Source: Pedobacter sp.
Lineage (GTDB): Bacteria; Bacteroidota; Bacteroidia; Sphingobacteriales; Sphingobacteriaceae
Assembly (NCBI GenBank): GCA_025351765.1
Contig: JANXVH010000101.1
Location: 1-64,000, forward strand
Direction: 5' to 3'
DNA: 64,000 nucleotides
Below the pieces are notes generated by a model. It did not search any database and was not told the origin of the DNA. It saw only the letters and a program-made list of their open reading frames with translations. A program made the position numbers and the translations under genes. This document shows, piece after piece, positions 16,794 through 25,181 of the stretch; position 1 is the stretch's first letter, and every line of letters begins with the position of its first letter.

Positions 16794-17942
16794 ATGGCGA
16801 GAAAAATTAAATTTACCAATGCCAACAAATCTGCTTTTTATGCTACGTTAAGGCAGCGTGTTGATCATTATTTTACTGATAATAATTTATCTACCCATGC
16901 AAATGGAGCAATGTGGTTTAAAGCCATCTTTTTCTTATCTGCATTAACTGGACTGTACCTGTTTGTTCTCGTTGGAAACCAAGGCTTAGCCATTACTTTA
17001 CTTGCAGCCGTCTTATTAGGTGTTACCGGTGCATTTGTAGGATTTAATGTTTGCCATGATGCTATACATAAATCTTTCTCTTCAAATTCAAAAGTAAATG
17101 CCGCATTTAGCTTTGTTTTTAATCTGATAGGTGCTAGTCCTTACGTTTGGAACATTTGCCATAATATTGTTCATCATACCTATACTAATATTGCAGGGCA
17201 CGACGAAGACATTGACGTTGCTCCTGGTTTAATACGTTTTTCAGAATCAGAAACAGTTAACAAAACGCAACGTTATCAACATTTTTATGCATTCGGGCTT
17301 TACAGCCTTGCAATGCTTTCATGGGTATTTAGAAAAGATTATAAAAAATTCTTTCAGAAGAAAATTGGTGAACACGTTTGTGACCATCCAAGAATAGAAT
17401 ATTTCAAACTATTTTTATTCAAAGCAATTTACTATGTACTTTTCATTGTACTTCCATTAATTATGATGAATGTTACCTGGTGGCAATTCTTAATTGGTTT
17501 TTTGGCGATGCAGTTGGCGCAGGGTCTGGTACTTGGTTTAGTTTTCCAATTGGCACACGTAGTTGAAGGGACAAGCTTCCCATTACCAGATGAGGATGGC
17601 AATATTGAAGAGGCTTGGGCTGTACATCAATTACAAACCACGGCAAATTTTGCGATTAAAAGTAAACTTGCGGGGTTTTTGTGCGGCGGATTAAATAGAC
17701 AGATTGAACATCACTTGTTTCCAAAAGTATGCCATATACATTATCCGGCAATTGGGTTAATTGTACAAGAAACTGCAGCTGAATTTAACTTGCCTTATAT
17801 TTATAGTGATACGTTTAGCGGTGCATTATTTTCGCACTATAAAATTTTACGCAGGTTGGGCAAAGAGGCCTATAAAGAAAACAAATACATCAATAAAGCT
17901 TCTTGTACATATACAAGAAAAGTTTCCGCTGCTTACGCCTAA
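16794..17942 (+). CDS. Fatty acid desaturase (acyl-lipid/front-end type, no cytochrome b5 domain)
   Basis: A 382-residue membrane di-iron desaturase. The three histidine boxes are HDAIH (88-92), HNIVHH (123-128) and QIEHH (303-307). Replacement of the first His by Gln in box three is the hallmark of the front-end/linoleoyl-CoA desaturase branch. Four to five hydrophobic segments separate the boxes. The fused cytochrome b5 domain found in eukaryotic delta-5/6 enzymes is absent, so a separate electron donor such as ferredoxin is needed; a 2Fe-2S reductase is encoded 24 kb away, but no link can be shown. The exact regiochemistry is unknown. It converges on the M28 peptidase with a 3-nt gap and no visible terminator. 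Confidence 0.9.
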   Translation: MARKIKFTNANKSAFYATLRQRVDHYFTDNNLSTHANGAMWFKAIFFLSALTGLYLFVLVGNQGLAITLLAAVLLGVTGAFVGFNVCHDAIHKSFSSNSKVNAAFSFVFNLIGASPYVWNICHNIVHHTYTNIAGHDEDIDVAPGLIRFSESETVNKTQRYQHFYAFGLYSLAMLSWVFRKDYKKFFQKKIGEHVCDHPRIEYFKLFLFKAIYYVLFIVLPLIMMNVTWWQFLIGFLAMQLAQGLVLGLVFQLAHVVEGTSFPLPDEDGNIEEAWAVHQLQTTANFAIKSKLAGFLCGGLNRQIEHHLFPKVCHIHYPAIGLIVQETAAEFNLPYIYSDTFSGALFSHYKILRRLGKEAYKENKYINKASCTYTRKVSAAYA

Positions 17943-17945
17943 TTA

Positions 17946-19391
17946 TTACCATCTCCATTCGCCGGCAATCCTTAAAGGCTCCTCTAATTTATTCTCCTGC
18001 AAAAACAATTTGATTGCGTCCTCTCCCTGTTGGGCAACGGGTAGCGTAGCTGTATTTGCCAGTGCATAGGTAAGCATTGCACTATAGCGAACCGTGTTTT
18101 TCATACCTTGCTCGTCTACTAACTTAAATACATCACCGTTCGAGTGATAATAAGGCCCGGAATTATTTGGCAGCTGACCACCTGCTCCTCCGCCCGTAGG
18201 GATACCCTGCAACATAAAAGGCTGATGATCGCTATGCAATCCCGCACCTGCAGAGAAAATGTTTTTAAAGCCGCTATCTAGTTTTACGATCTGACTACCC
18301 CATGCTGTAAAGAAATCTTTCATCTCCACTCTGGTGGTACTAAAGCCCGTCGGGTTATTGGTCATATCGTAATTCAACATAAACTTTACTAATCCAAGTT
18401 TTCCTGTTGCTTTAGCAACATCAACATAGGCCTTAGAACCAAGTAAACCTTCTTCTTCTCCCATAAAGAGAACAAATTCTACTGTCCGTTTTGTAGTTAA
18501 ATGAAGTTTGCTGAATGTCTTGGCCATATCAATGATCGAGAAAGAGCCGATACCGTTATCAATGGCTCCGGTGGCAAGATCCCAGCTATCCAAATGCCCG
18601 CCGACAATAATTTTGTCTTCCGGTAGGCTGATTCCCTTAACAGTTGCAATCACATTTCTGGCTTTAATCATTCCAGAGAAATTAGTCATGTTTAGACTGG
18701 CAAATTGCTTCTTTATCTTCAATTTTTCTTTAACCGCCATGCCATCTTCCAAACCAATGCAAACTGCTGGAATTGGAATCAACTTACCTGTAACTGAAGC
18801 GGTGCCAGTAAGCAACACGCCTCCTTTTACAACGTTAATAATTATAATTCCGATAGCGCCATACTTAGTAGCTATTGCCGTCTTTTCAGAACGATGTAAT
18901 GAACCCATTCCCTCTGGCGAACCAGGTAAAACCCCTAAGTAAACCAACGCTATCTTTCCTTTAACCTTGTCAGGATCCTGTACATAATCTGCCTCCATCC
19001 CATTACCCATGTCAGCCAGTTCTCCAAATACATTTGCCTTAACAGGAGAATGCGCTAACGTCACTGTAGCAACCTTTAACAATTGATCGTTTGTGTCACC
19101 TATTTTAGTTTCATTGGTTAACCTGCTCCAACTCTCCACTTTGAAGGGCTGATAACGCACGTCTAATCCGTAAGACTTAAGTAATTTATAAGCATATTCT
19201 TCCGCCCTAGCGCCGTTAGGGGAGCCTGTAAGGCGGTGACCAATTGTGGTTGTTGCATCTTTTAAAGTCGCATACGCTTTTGAGTTTTCCTGTACATCTG
19301 TATTAATTTTAGCAAAAACTGCGCTAAAATCATCCTGTGCACTCACTGAAAATCCAAGAACGCAAAGAAATAGGAATAAGAAAGTTCTCAT
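17946..19391 (-). CDS. Secreted M28 family zinc peptidase (carboxypeptidase Q-like)
   Basis: A 481-residue exported metallopeptidase. The signal peptide is MRTFLFLFLCVLGFSVSAQ. A PA-type insert lies at about 130-240 (GKIALVYLGVLPGSPEGMG). The M28 catalytic core follows: GGHLDSWDLATGAIDNG supplies a Zn-binding His and the bridging Asp, FMGEEEGLLGS the catalytic/ligand glutamates, NYDMTNN a ligand Asp, and LHSDHQPF the last His. All metal ligands are present, so it is probably an active di-zinc aminopeptidase or dipeptidase acting in the periplasm or outside. Domain order matches the plasma glutamate carboxypeptidase group. Substrate is unknown. Confidence 0.9.
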   Translation of the reverse strand: MRTFLFLFLCVLGFSVSAQDDFSAVFAKINTDVQENSKAYATLKDATTTIGHRLTGSPNGARAEEYAYKLLKSYGLDVRYQPFKVESWSRLTNETKIGDTNDQLLKVATVTLAHSPVKANVFGELADMGNGMEADYVQDPDKVKGKIALVYLGVLPGSPEGMGSLHRSEKTAIATKYGAIGIIIINVVKGGVLLTGTASVTGKLIPIPAVCIGLEDGMAVKEKLKIKKQFASLNMTNFSGMIKARNVIATVKGISLPEDKIIVGGHLDSWDLATGAIDNGIGSFSIIDMAKTFSKLHLTTKRTVEFVLFMGEEEGLLGSKAYVDVAKATGKLGLVKFMLNYDMTNNPTGFSTTRVEMKDFFTAWGSQIVKLDSGFKNIFSAGAGLHSDHQPFMLQGIPTGGGAGGQLPNNSGPYYHSNGDVFKLVDEQGMKNTVRYSAMLTYALANTATLPVAQQGEDAIKLFLQENKLEEPLRIAGEWRW

Positions 19392-19466
19392 AAAATGATA
19401 TTTTGATCAAAATAGAACATTTCGATCAGCATATTATAGAAATAATGCAACAAATTAATAGAAGTG

Positions 19467-20438
19467 TTACTTCTTACGTTCAGTAGTATACCTGACAAGT
19501 TGTTCAAGCCCCGTACGTGCATCACCAGGTTCAAAAGTATAGAGAATATCAAACGCTTCCTGCTGATATTGTTTCATTTTTTCGTTTGCGTAATGAACTC
19601 CATCTTTAGAGTTAACGAAGTCAATAATTTCCCTAATCTTTAGGGGATCTTCCTGATGGTTCTTTACCAGGTTAATGATTCTTTTCTTTTCAGATTTTTC
19701 AGACCTGTTCAGTGCATAGATTAATGGTAGCGTTACCTTCTTCTCTTTAATATCAATACCGAGCGGTTTGCCCACATCATCTGTTCCGAAGTCGAACGTA
19801 TCATCCTTAATCTGAAAAGCAATACCCACTTTCTCGCCAAACAAACGCATTTTTTCAACAGTTGTTTCATCAGCACCTGCAGATGCGGCTCCACACGCAC
19901 AACATGAAGCAATAAGAGAAGCTGTTTTCTGACGGATAACATCAAAATAAAGCTCTTCACTAATGTCCATCCGGCGTACCTTTTCAATTTGTAAAAGCTC
20001 ACCTTCACTCATTTGCTTAACTGCTTCTGATACAATTTGCAACAACCGGAACTCACCATTATCTACGGATAGTAAAAGTCCTTTTGCCAATAAATAATCA
20101 CCAACAAGCACGGCAATTTTATTTTTCCATAAAGCATTTATAGAGAAAAACCCCCGCCTTTCATAAGCATTGTCAACCACATCATCATGTACCAATGTAG
20201 CCGTGTGTAAAAGCTCAACTAAAGCAGCCCCACGGTGGGTAGATTCGATAATTCCTCCACATAGTTTAGCTGCAAAAAACACGAACATCGGCCGTATCTG
20301 CTTCCCTTTACGTTTAACGATATAATGAGTAATCCTGTCCAACAAAGGTGCATCGCTATGCATTGAAGCTTTGAACTTTTCTTCAAATACGTCAATTTCT
20401 GCAGCTATTGGTAATTTTATCTGATCTATTCCCGGCAT
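19467..20438 (-). CDS. Trans-polyprenyl diphosphate synthase (octaprenyl/heptaprenyl type)
   Basis: 323 residues of the isoprenoid synthase fold. It extends farnesyl or geranylgeranyl diphosphate with IPP to make the long prenyl chain used for menaquinone. Both aspartate-rich metal-binding motifs are intact: LVHDDVVDNAYERRG (first DDxxD) and IKDDTFDFGTDD (second). The substrate-binding GKQIRPMFVF and the KTASLIASCC helix are present. Chain length cannot be told from sequence alone; Bacteroidota usually make MK-6 or MK-7. It lies about 50 nt downstream of the ypdA remnant on the same strand and may be the last gene of that transcript. Confidence 0.92.
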   Translation of the reverse strand: MPGIDQIKLPIAAEIDVFEEKFKASMHSDAPLLDRITHYIVKRKGKQIRPMFVFFAAKLCGGIIESTHRGAALVELLHTATLVHDDVVDNAYERRGFFSINALWKNKIAVLVGDYLLAKGLLLSVDNGEFRLLQIVSEAVKQMSEGELLQIEKVRRMDISEELYFDVIRQKTASLIASCCACGAASAGADETTVEKMRLFGEKVGIAFQIKDDTFDFGTDDVGKPLGIDIKEKKVTLPLIYALNRSEKSEKKRIINLVKNHQEDPLKIREIIDFVNSKDGVHYANEKMKQYQQEAFDILYTFEPGDARTGLEQLVRYTTERKK

Positions 20439-20490
20439 TCAGGTAAAAATGTGTGTGCAAACATAAATTAATTTCCTTTAATATGAGCTA

Positions 20491-20764
20491 TTATTGGCCC
20501 TTTAATGAAGTTTCCATAGTATTAGGGTTATATACCGGACAATTGCCTTCTTTTAAATCTACACCAAGATTCTTTAATATATTAAAATCAGGACGATACC
20601 CTGTCATAGCCAATACAAAATCATTCCTTATCGTTAGCAAACCTGCCGGAGTCCTGATATCAATCTCATGCTCACGTATAGCAATCAACTCACTTGGCAC
20701 CTATCGCACAGGTCATTCCTATAGGCCCTGCGCCAATAATCAGCACGTCGTATTTCTCCACCAT
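20491..20764 (-). pseudogene. ypdA: Remnant of YpdA-type bacillithiol disulfide reductase
   Basis: An ATG one base after the stop of the MBL-rhodanese gene opens MVEKYDVLIIGAGPIGMTCA, the FAD-binding Rossmann start of YpdA. After 24 codons it meets TGA. Sequence in another frame then continues with NDFVLAMTGYRPDF and YNPNTMETS, which match the C-terminal part of YpdA (Bacillus YpdA has NDFVFAMTGYHPD and NEETMET). Roughly 230 internal codons are missing, the join is out of frame, and the last about 35 codons are gone too. The piece cannot bind both FAD and NADPH. It is a deletion relic, not a small functional gene. A functional copy may exist elsewhere. Confidence 0.85.
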
Positions 20765-20765
20765 T

Positions 20766-22181
20766 TTAAACTTTCATTGCTTTGCTTGGGCAGGCATAAT
20801 CTGTCCTTCCCAGTTTCGTATTTTTGATAGCGGCATACCCGCCAGCTATGTCAACCACCTTTTCAAAACCTCTTGCTTTTAAAATTGAGGCTGCAATCAT
20901 AGACCTATAACCTCCTCCACAGTGTATGTAATAAGTTCTCTCTGGGTCAATCTCTTCCATCCAATCGTTGATGTAATCAAGAGGTCGTGCAAGCGATAAC
21001 TCCAAATGCTCAGCATCATACTCACCGGGCTTTCTAACATCCAATACCGAAAGAAGCGGATCTTCATTTATTCTACCTTCGAATTCCTCGGCAGATACCG
21101 AAACCACCTCATCTAAATCCTTACCTGACGCCTTCCAATCCTCAATACCCCCCTTTAAATAACCTATTGTATTGTCATAACCTACCCTTGCAAGTCGGGT
21201 TATCGCTTCTTCTTCATCTCCTTCTTCTACAACCAACAAAATAGGTTGTGTCAGATCTGGTATCAATGCCCCAACCCAGGGAGCAAACTGTCCATTTAGT
21301 CCGATATTTATAGACGATGGAATAAACCCTTTTGCAAAAATCTGTGAATCTCTGGCATCTAATATCACGGCGCCGGTTTGATTGGCCAACAACTCAAATT
21401 CACCAGTTGAAAGGGCTTTAAAGCCCTTATCATAAACCTCATCAAAACTTTCATAACCATTTTTATTCATGGCTGCATTCTTAGCAAAATACTGAGGAGG
21501 CTGCAACAAACCTGCCGTTACTTCCTTAATAAATTGGTCTTTTGTCGCCGCCTTAAGCGCATAATTTAACTGCTTTTGGCTACCAAGGGTATCAAAGGTC
21601 TCCTTACTCATATGCTTCCCACAGGCAGATCCTGCTCCATGTGCTGGGTACACCAGCACATCATCGGGTAAATTAAGGATCTTGTTATGTAGAGAATCAT
21701 ATAGGGTACCAGCCATATCTTCCATAGTCAGTTCCCCTTTTTGTGCCAAATCTGGTCTGCCCACATCCCCAATAAACAAAGTATCTCCTGTAAAAATACT
21801 ATGGGGCCTACCATTTTCATCTTGCAAAAGATAAGTGGTAGACTCTGGTGTATGTCCTGGTGTGTGTAGTGCGGTAATCGTTAATCTTCCAACTTTAAAC
21901 TGTTCTCCATCTTTCGCAATATGCGATTCAAAGGATGTATTAGCCGTAGGGCCATAAACTATAATTGCTCCAGATTTATCTGCAAGGTCAATATGGCCTG
22001 ATACAAAATCAGCATGAAAATGCGTTTCAAAAATATACTTGATTATAGCATTATCCTTAACTGCTTTTTTAAGATAGGGTGTAACGTCACGTAACGGATC
22101 AATGATTGCTGCTTCTCCATCACTTTCAATATAATAAGCAGCCTCTGCTAAACAACCGGTATAAATCTGCTCAATTTTCAT
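20766..22181 (-). CDS. MBL-fold/rhodanese fusion, CstB-like persulfide dioxygenase-sulfurtransferase
   Basis: 471 residues. The metallo-beta-lactamase domain (about 1-240) has THFHADFVSGH, HTPGHTPE and FTGDTLFIGDVGRPD, the ETHE1/CstB type of mononuclear iron centre. A first rhodanese domain (about 255-355) lacks a catalytic Cys (VVEEGDEEEA at the loop). The second (about 365-465) has it at residue 421 in IHCGGGYRSM. In Staphylococcus aureus CstB, such a fusion oxidises low-molecular-weight thiol persulfides and makes thiosulfate. The ypdA remnant one base downstream and bshA/ytxJ in the same window suggest bacillithiol persulfide as substrate (inference). A TAGTTTTG box lies about 34 nt upstream. 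Confidence 0.9.
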   Translation of the reverse strand: MKIEQIYTGCLAEAAYYIESDGEAAIIDPLRDVTPYLKKAVKDNAIIKYIFETHFHADFVSGHIDLADKSGAIIVYGPTANTSFESHIAKDGEQFKVGRLTITALHTPGHTPESTTYLLQDENGRPHSIFTGDTLFIGDVGRPDLAQKGELTMEDMAGTLYDSLHNKILNLPDDVLVYPAHGAGSACGKHMSKETFDTLGSQKQLNYALKAATKDQFIKEVTAGLLQPPQYFAKNAAMNKNGYESFDEVYDKGFKALSTGEFELLANQTGAVILDARDSQIFAKGFIPSSINIGLNGQFAPWVGALIPDLTQPILLVVEEGDEEEAITRLARVGYDNTIGYLKGGIEDWKASGKDLDEVVSVSAEEFEGRINEDPLLSVLDVRKPGEYDAEHLELSLARPLDYINDWMEEIDPERTYYIHCGGGYRSMIAASILKARGFEKVVDIAGGYAAIKNTKLGRTDYACPSKAMKV

Positions 22182-22214
22182 AACATGTAAATGATCTTAT
22201 CCTCTTAAACAAAC

Positions 22215-22222
22215 CAAAACTA
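22215..22222 (-). promoter_or_regulatory. -7 box of the MBL-rhodanese gene
   Basis: TAGTTTTG on the minus strand, matching TAnnTTTG, about 34 nt before the ATG. No -33 TTG at the expected spacing. Confidence 0.4.
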
Positions 22223-22266
22223 CGAGTATAATTTGTTGAGGAATAGAGGCAAGCTTTAAATTTACG

Positions 22267-23283
22267 TTAAGCAGTCAATTCACCTCTAAGAGACACCTCC
22301 ATTAACCTCGCAACTTCTTCTTTTCCTATTTTTTGCCCCATCAGATACATCAGTTTGGTAGTGGTCGCTTCAAATGTCATATCAAACCCGCAAACAACAC
22401 CCATCTGCTGCAGCTTTTTACTGGTTTGGTACATCCCCATCTCTACCGCACCACGTAGGCATTGTGTAATGTCAACAATTACCTTCCCACCGGCAATCGC
22501 CTCCTGTAAACAGGTTAGAAACCACTCCGCCGTTGTTGTATTACCTGATCCAAAGGTCTCCATAATAATAGCATCTACTGGAGAATGCGTTATTGCCCTC
22601 ACAGCCTGCGACGATATTCCCGGATATAATTTCAAAACCCCTATATTAGGATTCAGGTTGATGTGCACTGCTAATTCTTTTTCAGGCTGTGGTAGTATAT
22701 AGTTGCTAAAGAAGGATAAAGTAACACCCGCTTCAGCAAGAATGTTGTAATTCGGACTCCTAAATGCTTCAAACTTTTCTGCATTGTATTTTATAGCGCG
22801 GTTACCTCTAAACAATTGGTAATCAAAATAAATACAAACCTCAGGTATCATTGCCTTTCCATTGTTTTTCGTTGCTGCTATCTCAAGCGCTGTAATCAAG
22901 TTCTCCTTTGCATCGGTACGGATCTCTCCAATGGGAAGTTGAGATCCCGTTAGCACTACTGGTTTGCTTAAATTCTCCAGCATGAAGCTTAAAGCGGATG
23001 CGGTAAAAGCCATAGTGTCTGATCCATGCAGTATCACAAAGCCGTCAAACTCATCATATTTAAGCTGAATAAGCGAGGCGAGTTCAGCCCAAATGGCAGG
23101 CGTCATGTTTGAAGAATCGAGTATGGGATCAAAAGAATGTACATCCAGGTTATAGTTAAGCCGTTCCAATTCTGGAACATTCTGCTGAATTTGCTTAAAA
23201 TTAAATGGTATTAGCGCTCCTGTTTTAGGGTCATTTACCATTCCTATGGTACCACCGGTATAAATAATCAGGATGTTAACCAT
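22267..23283 (-). CDS. ansA: Type I L-asparaginase
   Basis: I start at the ATG one base after the tatD stop (MVNILIIYTGGTIGM), giving 338 residues, the normal length for cytoplasmic type I asparaginase. The reading frame continues further upstream but that part overlaps tatD and looks non-coding. The first catalytic Thr is in YTGGTIGM, and the second catalytic set is in VILHGSDTMAFTASAL. There is no signal peptide, fitting the cytoplasmic ansA class rather than the high-affinity periplasmic enzyme. It hydrolyses asparagine to aspartate and ammonia. The one-base gap from tatD indicates an operon with coupled translation. Confidence 0.92.
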   Translation of the reverse strand: MVNILIIYTGGTIGMVNDPKTGALIPFNFKQIQQNVPELERLNYNLDVHSFDPILDSSNMTPAIWAELASLIQLKYDEFDGFVILHGSDTMAFTASALSFMLENLSKPVVLTGSQLPIGEIRTDAKENLITALEIAATKNNGKAMIPEVCIYFDYQLFRGNRAIKYNAEKFEAFRSPNYNILAEAGVTLSFFSNYILPQPEKELAVHINLNPNIGVLKLYPGISSQAVRAITHSPVDAIIMETFGSGNTTTAEWFLTCLQEAIAGGKVIVDITQCLRGAVEMGMYQTSKKLQQMGVVCGFDMTFEATTTKLMYLMGQKIGKEEVARLMEVSLRGELTA

Positions 23284-23284
23284 A

Positions 23285-24052
23285 CTAAATCTTAAAAATG
23301 TCAATAGAGTTGGCCGTAGTAATTGCAGCAACCTCATCCAGACTAATGTTATATATCTCTGACAGCTTTTCGGCAATAAAAACCAGATAGCTGCTCTCAT
23401 TGGTCTTTCCTCTATAAGGTACAGGTGCCAAATAGGGTGAGTCTGTTTCCAGTACCAGTTTATTTAACGGCACATCCATCAACACCTCTGCCAATCCAGA
23501 GTTTTTATAAGTCACCACTCCGCCTATCCCCAAATAAAATCCTAAATCTATAGCACGATTTGCTTGCACCAGATCTCCGGTAAAACAATGAAATATCCCC
23601 CTAAGCAAATCGCTCTTTTCCTGTTCCAGCACTTCAAACACTTCATCAAAAGCTTCCCTACAATGAATTACAATCGGCAAATCCAAATCCTTTGCCCAAT
23701 TGATCTGCTCCTTAAATGCCTGCTGTTGAAACTCAAGCGTAGTTTTGTCCCAATGCAGGTCAATCCCTATCTCCCCTATAGCATATACTGGCCTGTCCAC
23801 CATACTTTCACAAATCTGATCAAGCACAAGCTCATAATCTTCCTTCACCTCACAGGGGTGAAGGCCTGCCATTGCGAAACAGTTTTCAGGGTATTTGCCA
23901 ACTAGATTTTCAATTTGCGTTATTGATGCAAAATCTACATTGGGTAAAAAAAGACGCTTTACCTCGGCATCGAAGCAGCGTTGCATTAGCAATGCTTGTT
24001 TCTCTGCATCTGTTTCATAATAGAGGTGGGTGTGGGTATCTGTTAAAAGCAT
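23285..24052 (-). CDS. tatD: TatD family metal-dependent hydrolase
   Basis: I start at the ATG of MLLTDTHTHLYYE; an in-frame TTG two codons earlier overlaps the promoter box. The product is 255 residues, the usual TatD length. Metal-binding motifs are THTHLYYE at the N-terminus, AIGEIGIDLHWDK, PIVIHCREAFDEVF, GIFHCFTGD and LVLETDSPYLAPVPYRGK. TatD enzymes are metal-dependent DNases/3'-5' exonucleases acting in DNA repair and RNA quality control; the precise substrate is not deducible. A TAACTTTG box lies 4 nt before the ATG, so the mRNA is probably almost leaderless. It is followed by ansA with one base between. Confidence 0.93.
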   Translation of the reverse strand: MLLTDTHTHLYYETDAEKQALLMQRCFDAEVKRLFLPNVDFASITQIENLVGKYPENCFAMAGLHPCEVKEDYELVLDQICESMVDRPVYAIGEIGIDLHWDKTTLEFQQQAFKEQINWAKDLDLPIVIHCREAFDEVFEVLEQEKSDLLRGIFHCFTGDLVQANRAIDLGFYLGIGGVVTYKNSGLAEVLMDVPLNKLVLETDSPYLAPVPYRGKTNESSYLVFIAEKLSEIYNISLDEVAAITTANSIDIFKI

Positions 24053-24055
24053 AGG

Positions 24056-24063
24056 CAAAGTTA
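24056..24063 (-). promoter_or_regulatory. -7 box of tatD-ansA
   Basis: TAACTTTG on the minus strand, four bases before the ATG. It implies a leaderless or near-leaderless transcript. Confidence 0.45.
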
Positions 24064-24064
24064 A

Positions 24065-24098
24065 TAAAAAAACCCCGTTGGCTTATAACCAACAGGGT
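24065..24098 (-). terminator. Rho-independent terminator after the FKBP lipoprotein gene
   Basis: On the minus strand ACCCTGTTGG pairs with CCAACGGGGT (one wobble) around a short loop and is followed by seven T. It separates the FKBP gene from tatD. Confidence 0.85.
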
Positions 24099-24127
24099 CT
24101 ATTCACGGATCAGCTCCGATAACTATA

Positions 24128-25120
24128 TTACTTAACTGGTGGGGCAGGAACTACTGCCGCTACTGGTACAGATCCCGGTGTTGGTTTTTTGATATCTACA
24201 ATTTCTATATCAAACACAACTGGTGTGTAAGGACTGATCTTAGCTTGTGGCTGACCAGATTCTCCCCATCCTAATTTAGAAGGGATAACTAAAGTGATTT
24301 TTCCACCTTTACCAATTAATTGATAACCTTCATCAAATCCTGGAATTGCAGCACCAATACTAAAAGGTCTTGGGCCATATTTAGCCATAGGATTAATAAC
24401 TTTCGCCTCTTCGGCAACTTTCTTCACACTAGTATCAAAAATATGATAAGTGCCATCAGCTTTCTTAGTAGCAAGATGACCAGTATAGTTGATCATTACT
24501 GTATCGCCCACAACTGGTTTCGATCCAGTACCAGGGTTAGAGATCACATACTGCAAGCCAGAAGCGGTAGTTTGCGTTTTAAGTTTATTGTCTGCAATAT
24601 AAGTGTTGATCTTACCTGCTTCAGCAGCCTTAAATTTAGCCTGTGCAGCAACAAAATCTTTTTGGAAAAACTCCTGAGCTCTTTTTTGAAATGACGCTTG
24701 ATCTTCTCCTGGATTCTTCTTAAATACTTTTTCAACCTTTACAGTAAACACCAAATAAGTATCTTTTGCGTTTGCTGGTGGTTTAGGCTGGCCACGTTTA
24801 GCCATAGTATCAAGGTTCAATTTGAAAGTTGCACTATCACCTTCTCCGAACAATGTTAACACATCATTCATATCACCACCATAAACTTTTTTCGCAACAG
24901 GGAATGTCTGAGGCGACTCGATATCATAAGTACTGAATATTACAGAATCTCTCTCGTTCTTTTGAACAAAGTTCAACTTAACAAGATCACCCTCTTTAAT
25001 CTTTTCCTTTCCCGCGTCTTTGTGGATTTGGTACATTAGGCCTCCATCAGCCTTTTTGTAGTTGTTACAAGCAGCTAATCCAAGTGTAGCTGCGAAAAGA
25101 ATCACTATGCTTTTCTTCAT
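24128..25120 (-). CDS. FKBP-type peptidyl-prolyl isomerase lipoprotein, duplicated FKBP fold
   Basis: 330 residues with a lipoprotein signal peptide and lipobox GLAAC (Cys 18). Two FKBP-like regions follow: a degenerate one at about 25-145 (IKEGDLVKLNFVQKN, then FGEGDSATFKL) and a canonical one at about 190-310 (VVGDTVMINYTGHLA, then FSIGAAIPGFDEGYQLIGKG and YTPVVFDIEIVDIKK). The tail is proline/alanine-rich (PVAAVVPAPPVK). It is probably anchored to the outer membrane with the domains in the periplasm, helping exported proteins fold. The N-terminal copy has lost recognisable active-site residues and may act in substrate binding. It is monocistronic, with its own terminator. Confidence 0.88.
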   Translation of the reverse strand: MKKSIVILFAATLGLAACNNYKKADGGLMYQIHKDAGKEKIKEGDLVKLNFVQKNERDSVIFSTYDIESPQTFPVAKKVYGGDMNDVLTLFGEGDSATFKLNLDTMAKRGQPKPPANAKDTYLVFTVKVEKVFKKNPGEDQASFQKRAQEFFQKDFVAAQAKFKAAEAGKINTYIADNKLKTQTTASGLQYVISNPGTGSKPVVGDTVMINYTGHLATKKADGTYHIFDTSVKKVAEEAKVINPMAKYGPRPFSIGAAIPGFDEGYQLIGKGGKITLVIPSKLGWGESGQPQAKISPYTPVVFDIEIVDIKKPTPGSVPVAAVVPAPPVK

Positions 25121-25181
25121 TTTTGGTTTTTAATTATTTTTATTTGTTTATATATTTTGTTGTCGCCCTTGCATGATTTTT

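Noticed and set aside
20690-20692. Possible selenocysteine TGA in the ypdA remnant
   Set aside because: The sequence after the TGA does not continue the protein in frame. The next homologous segment is about 230 residues further on in another frame, so this is a deletion and not recoding.
20491-20700. A separate small protein read from the C-terminal YpdA-like piece
   Set aside because: Its apparent start is a GTG inside the deletion junction. The sequence aligns with the middle of the YpdA C-terminal domain and lacks the FAD site, so it is a relic.
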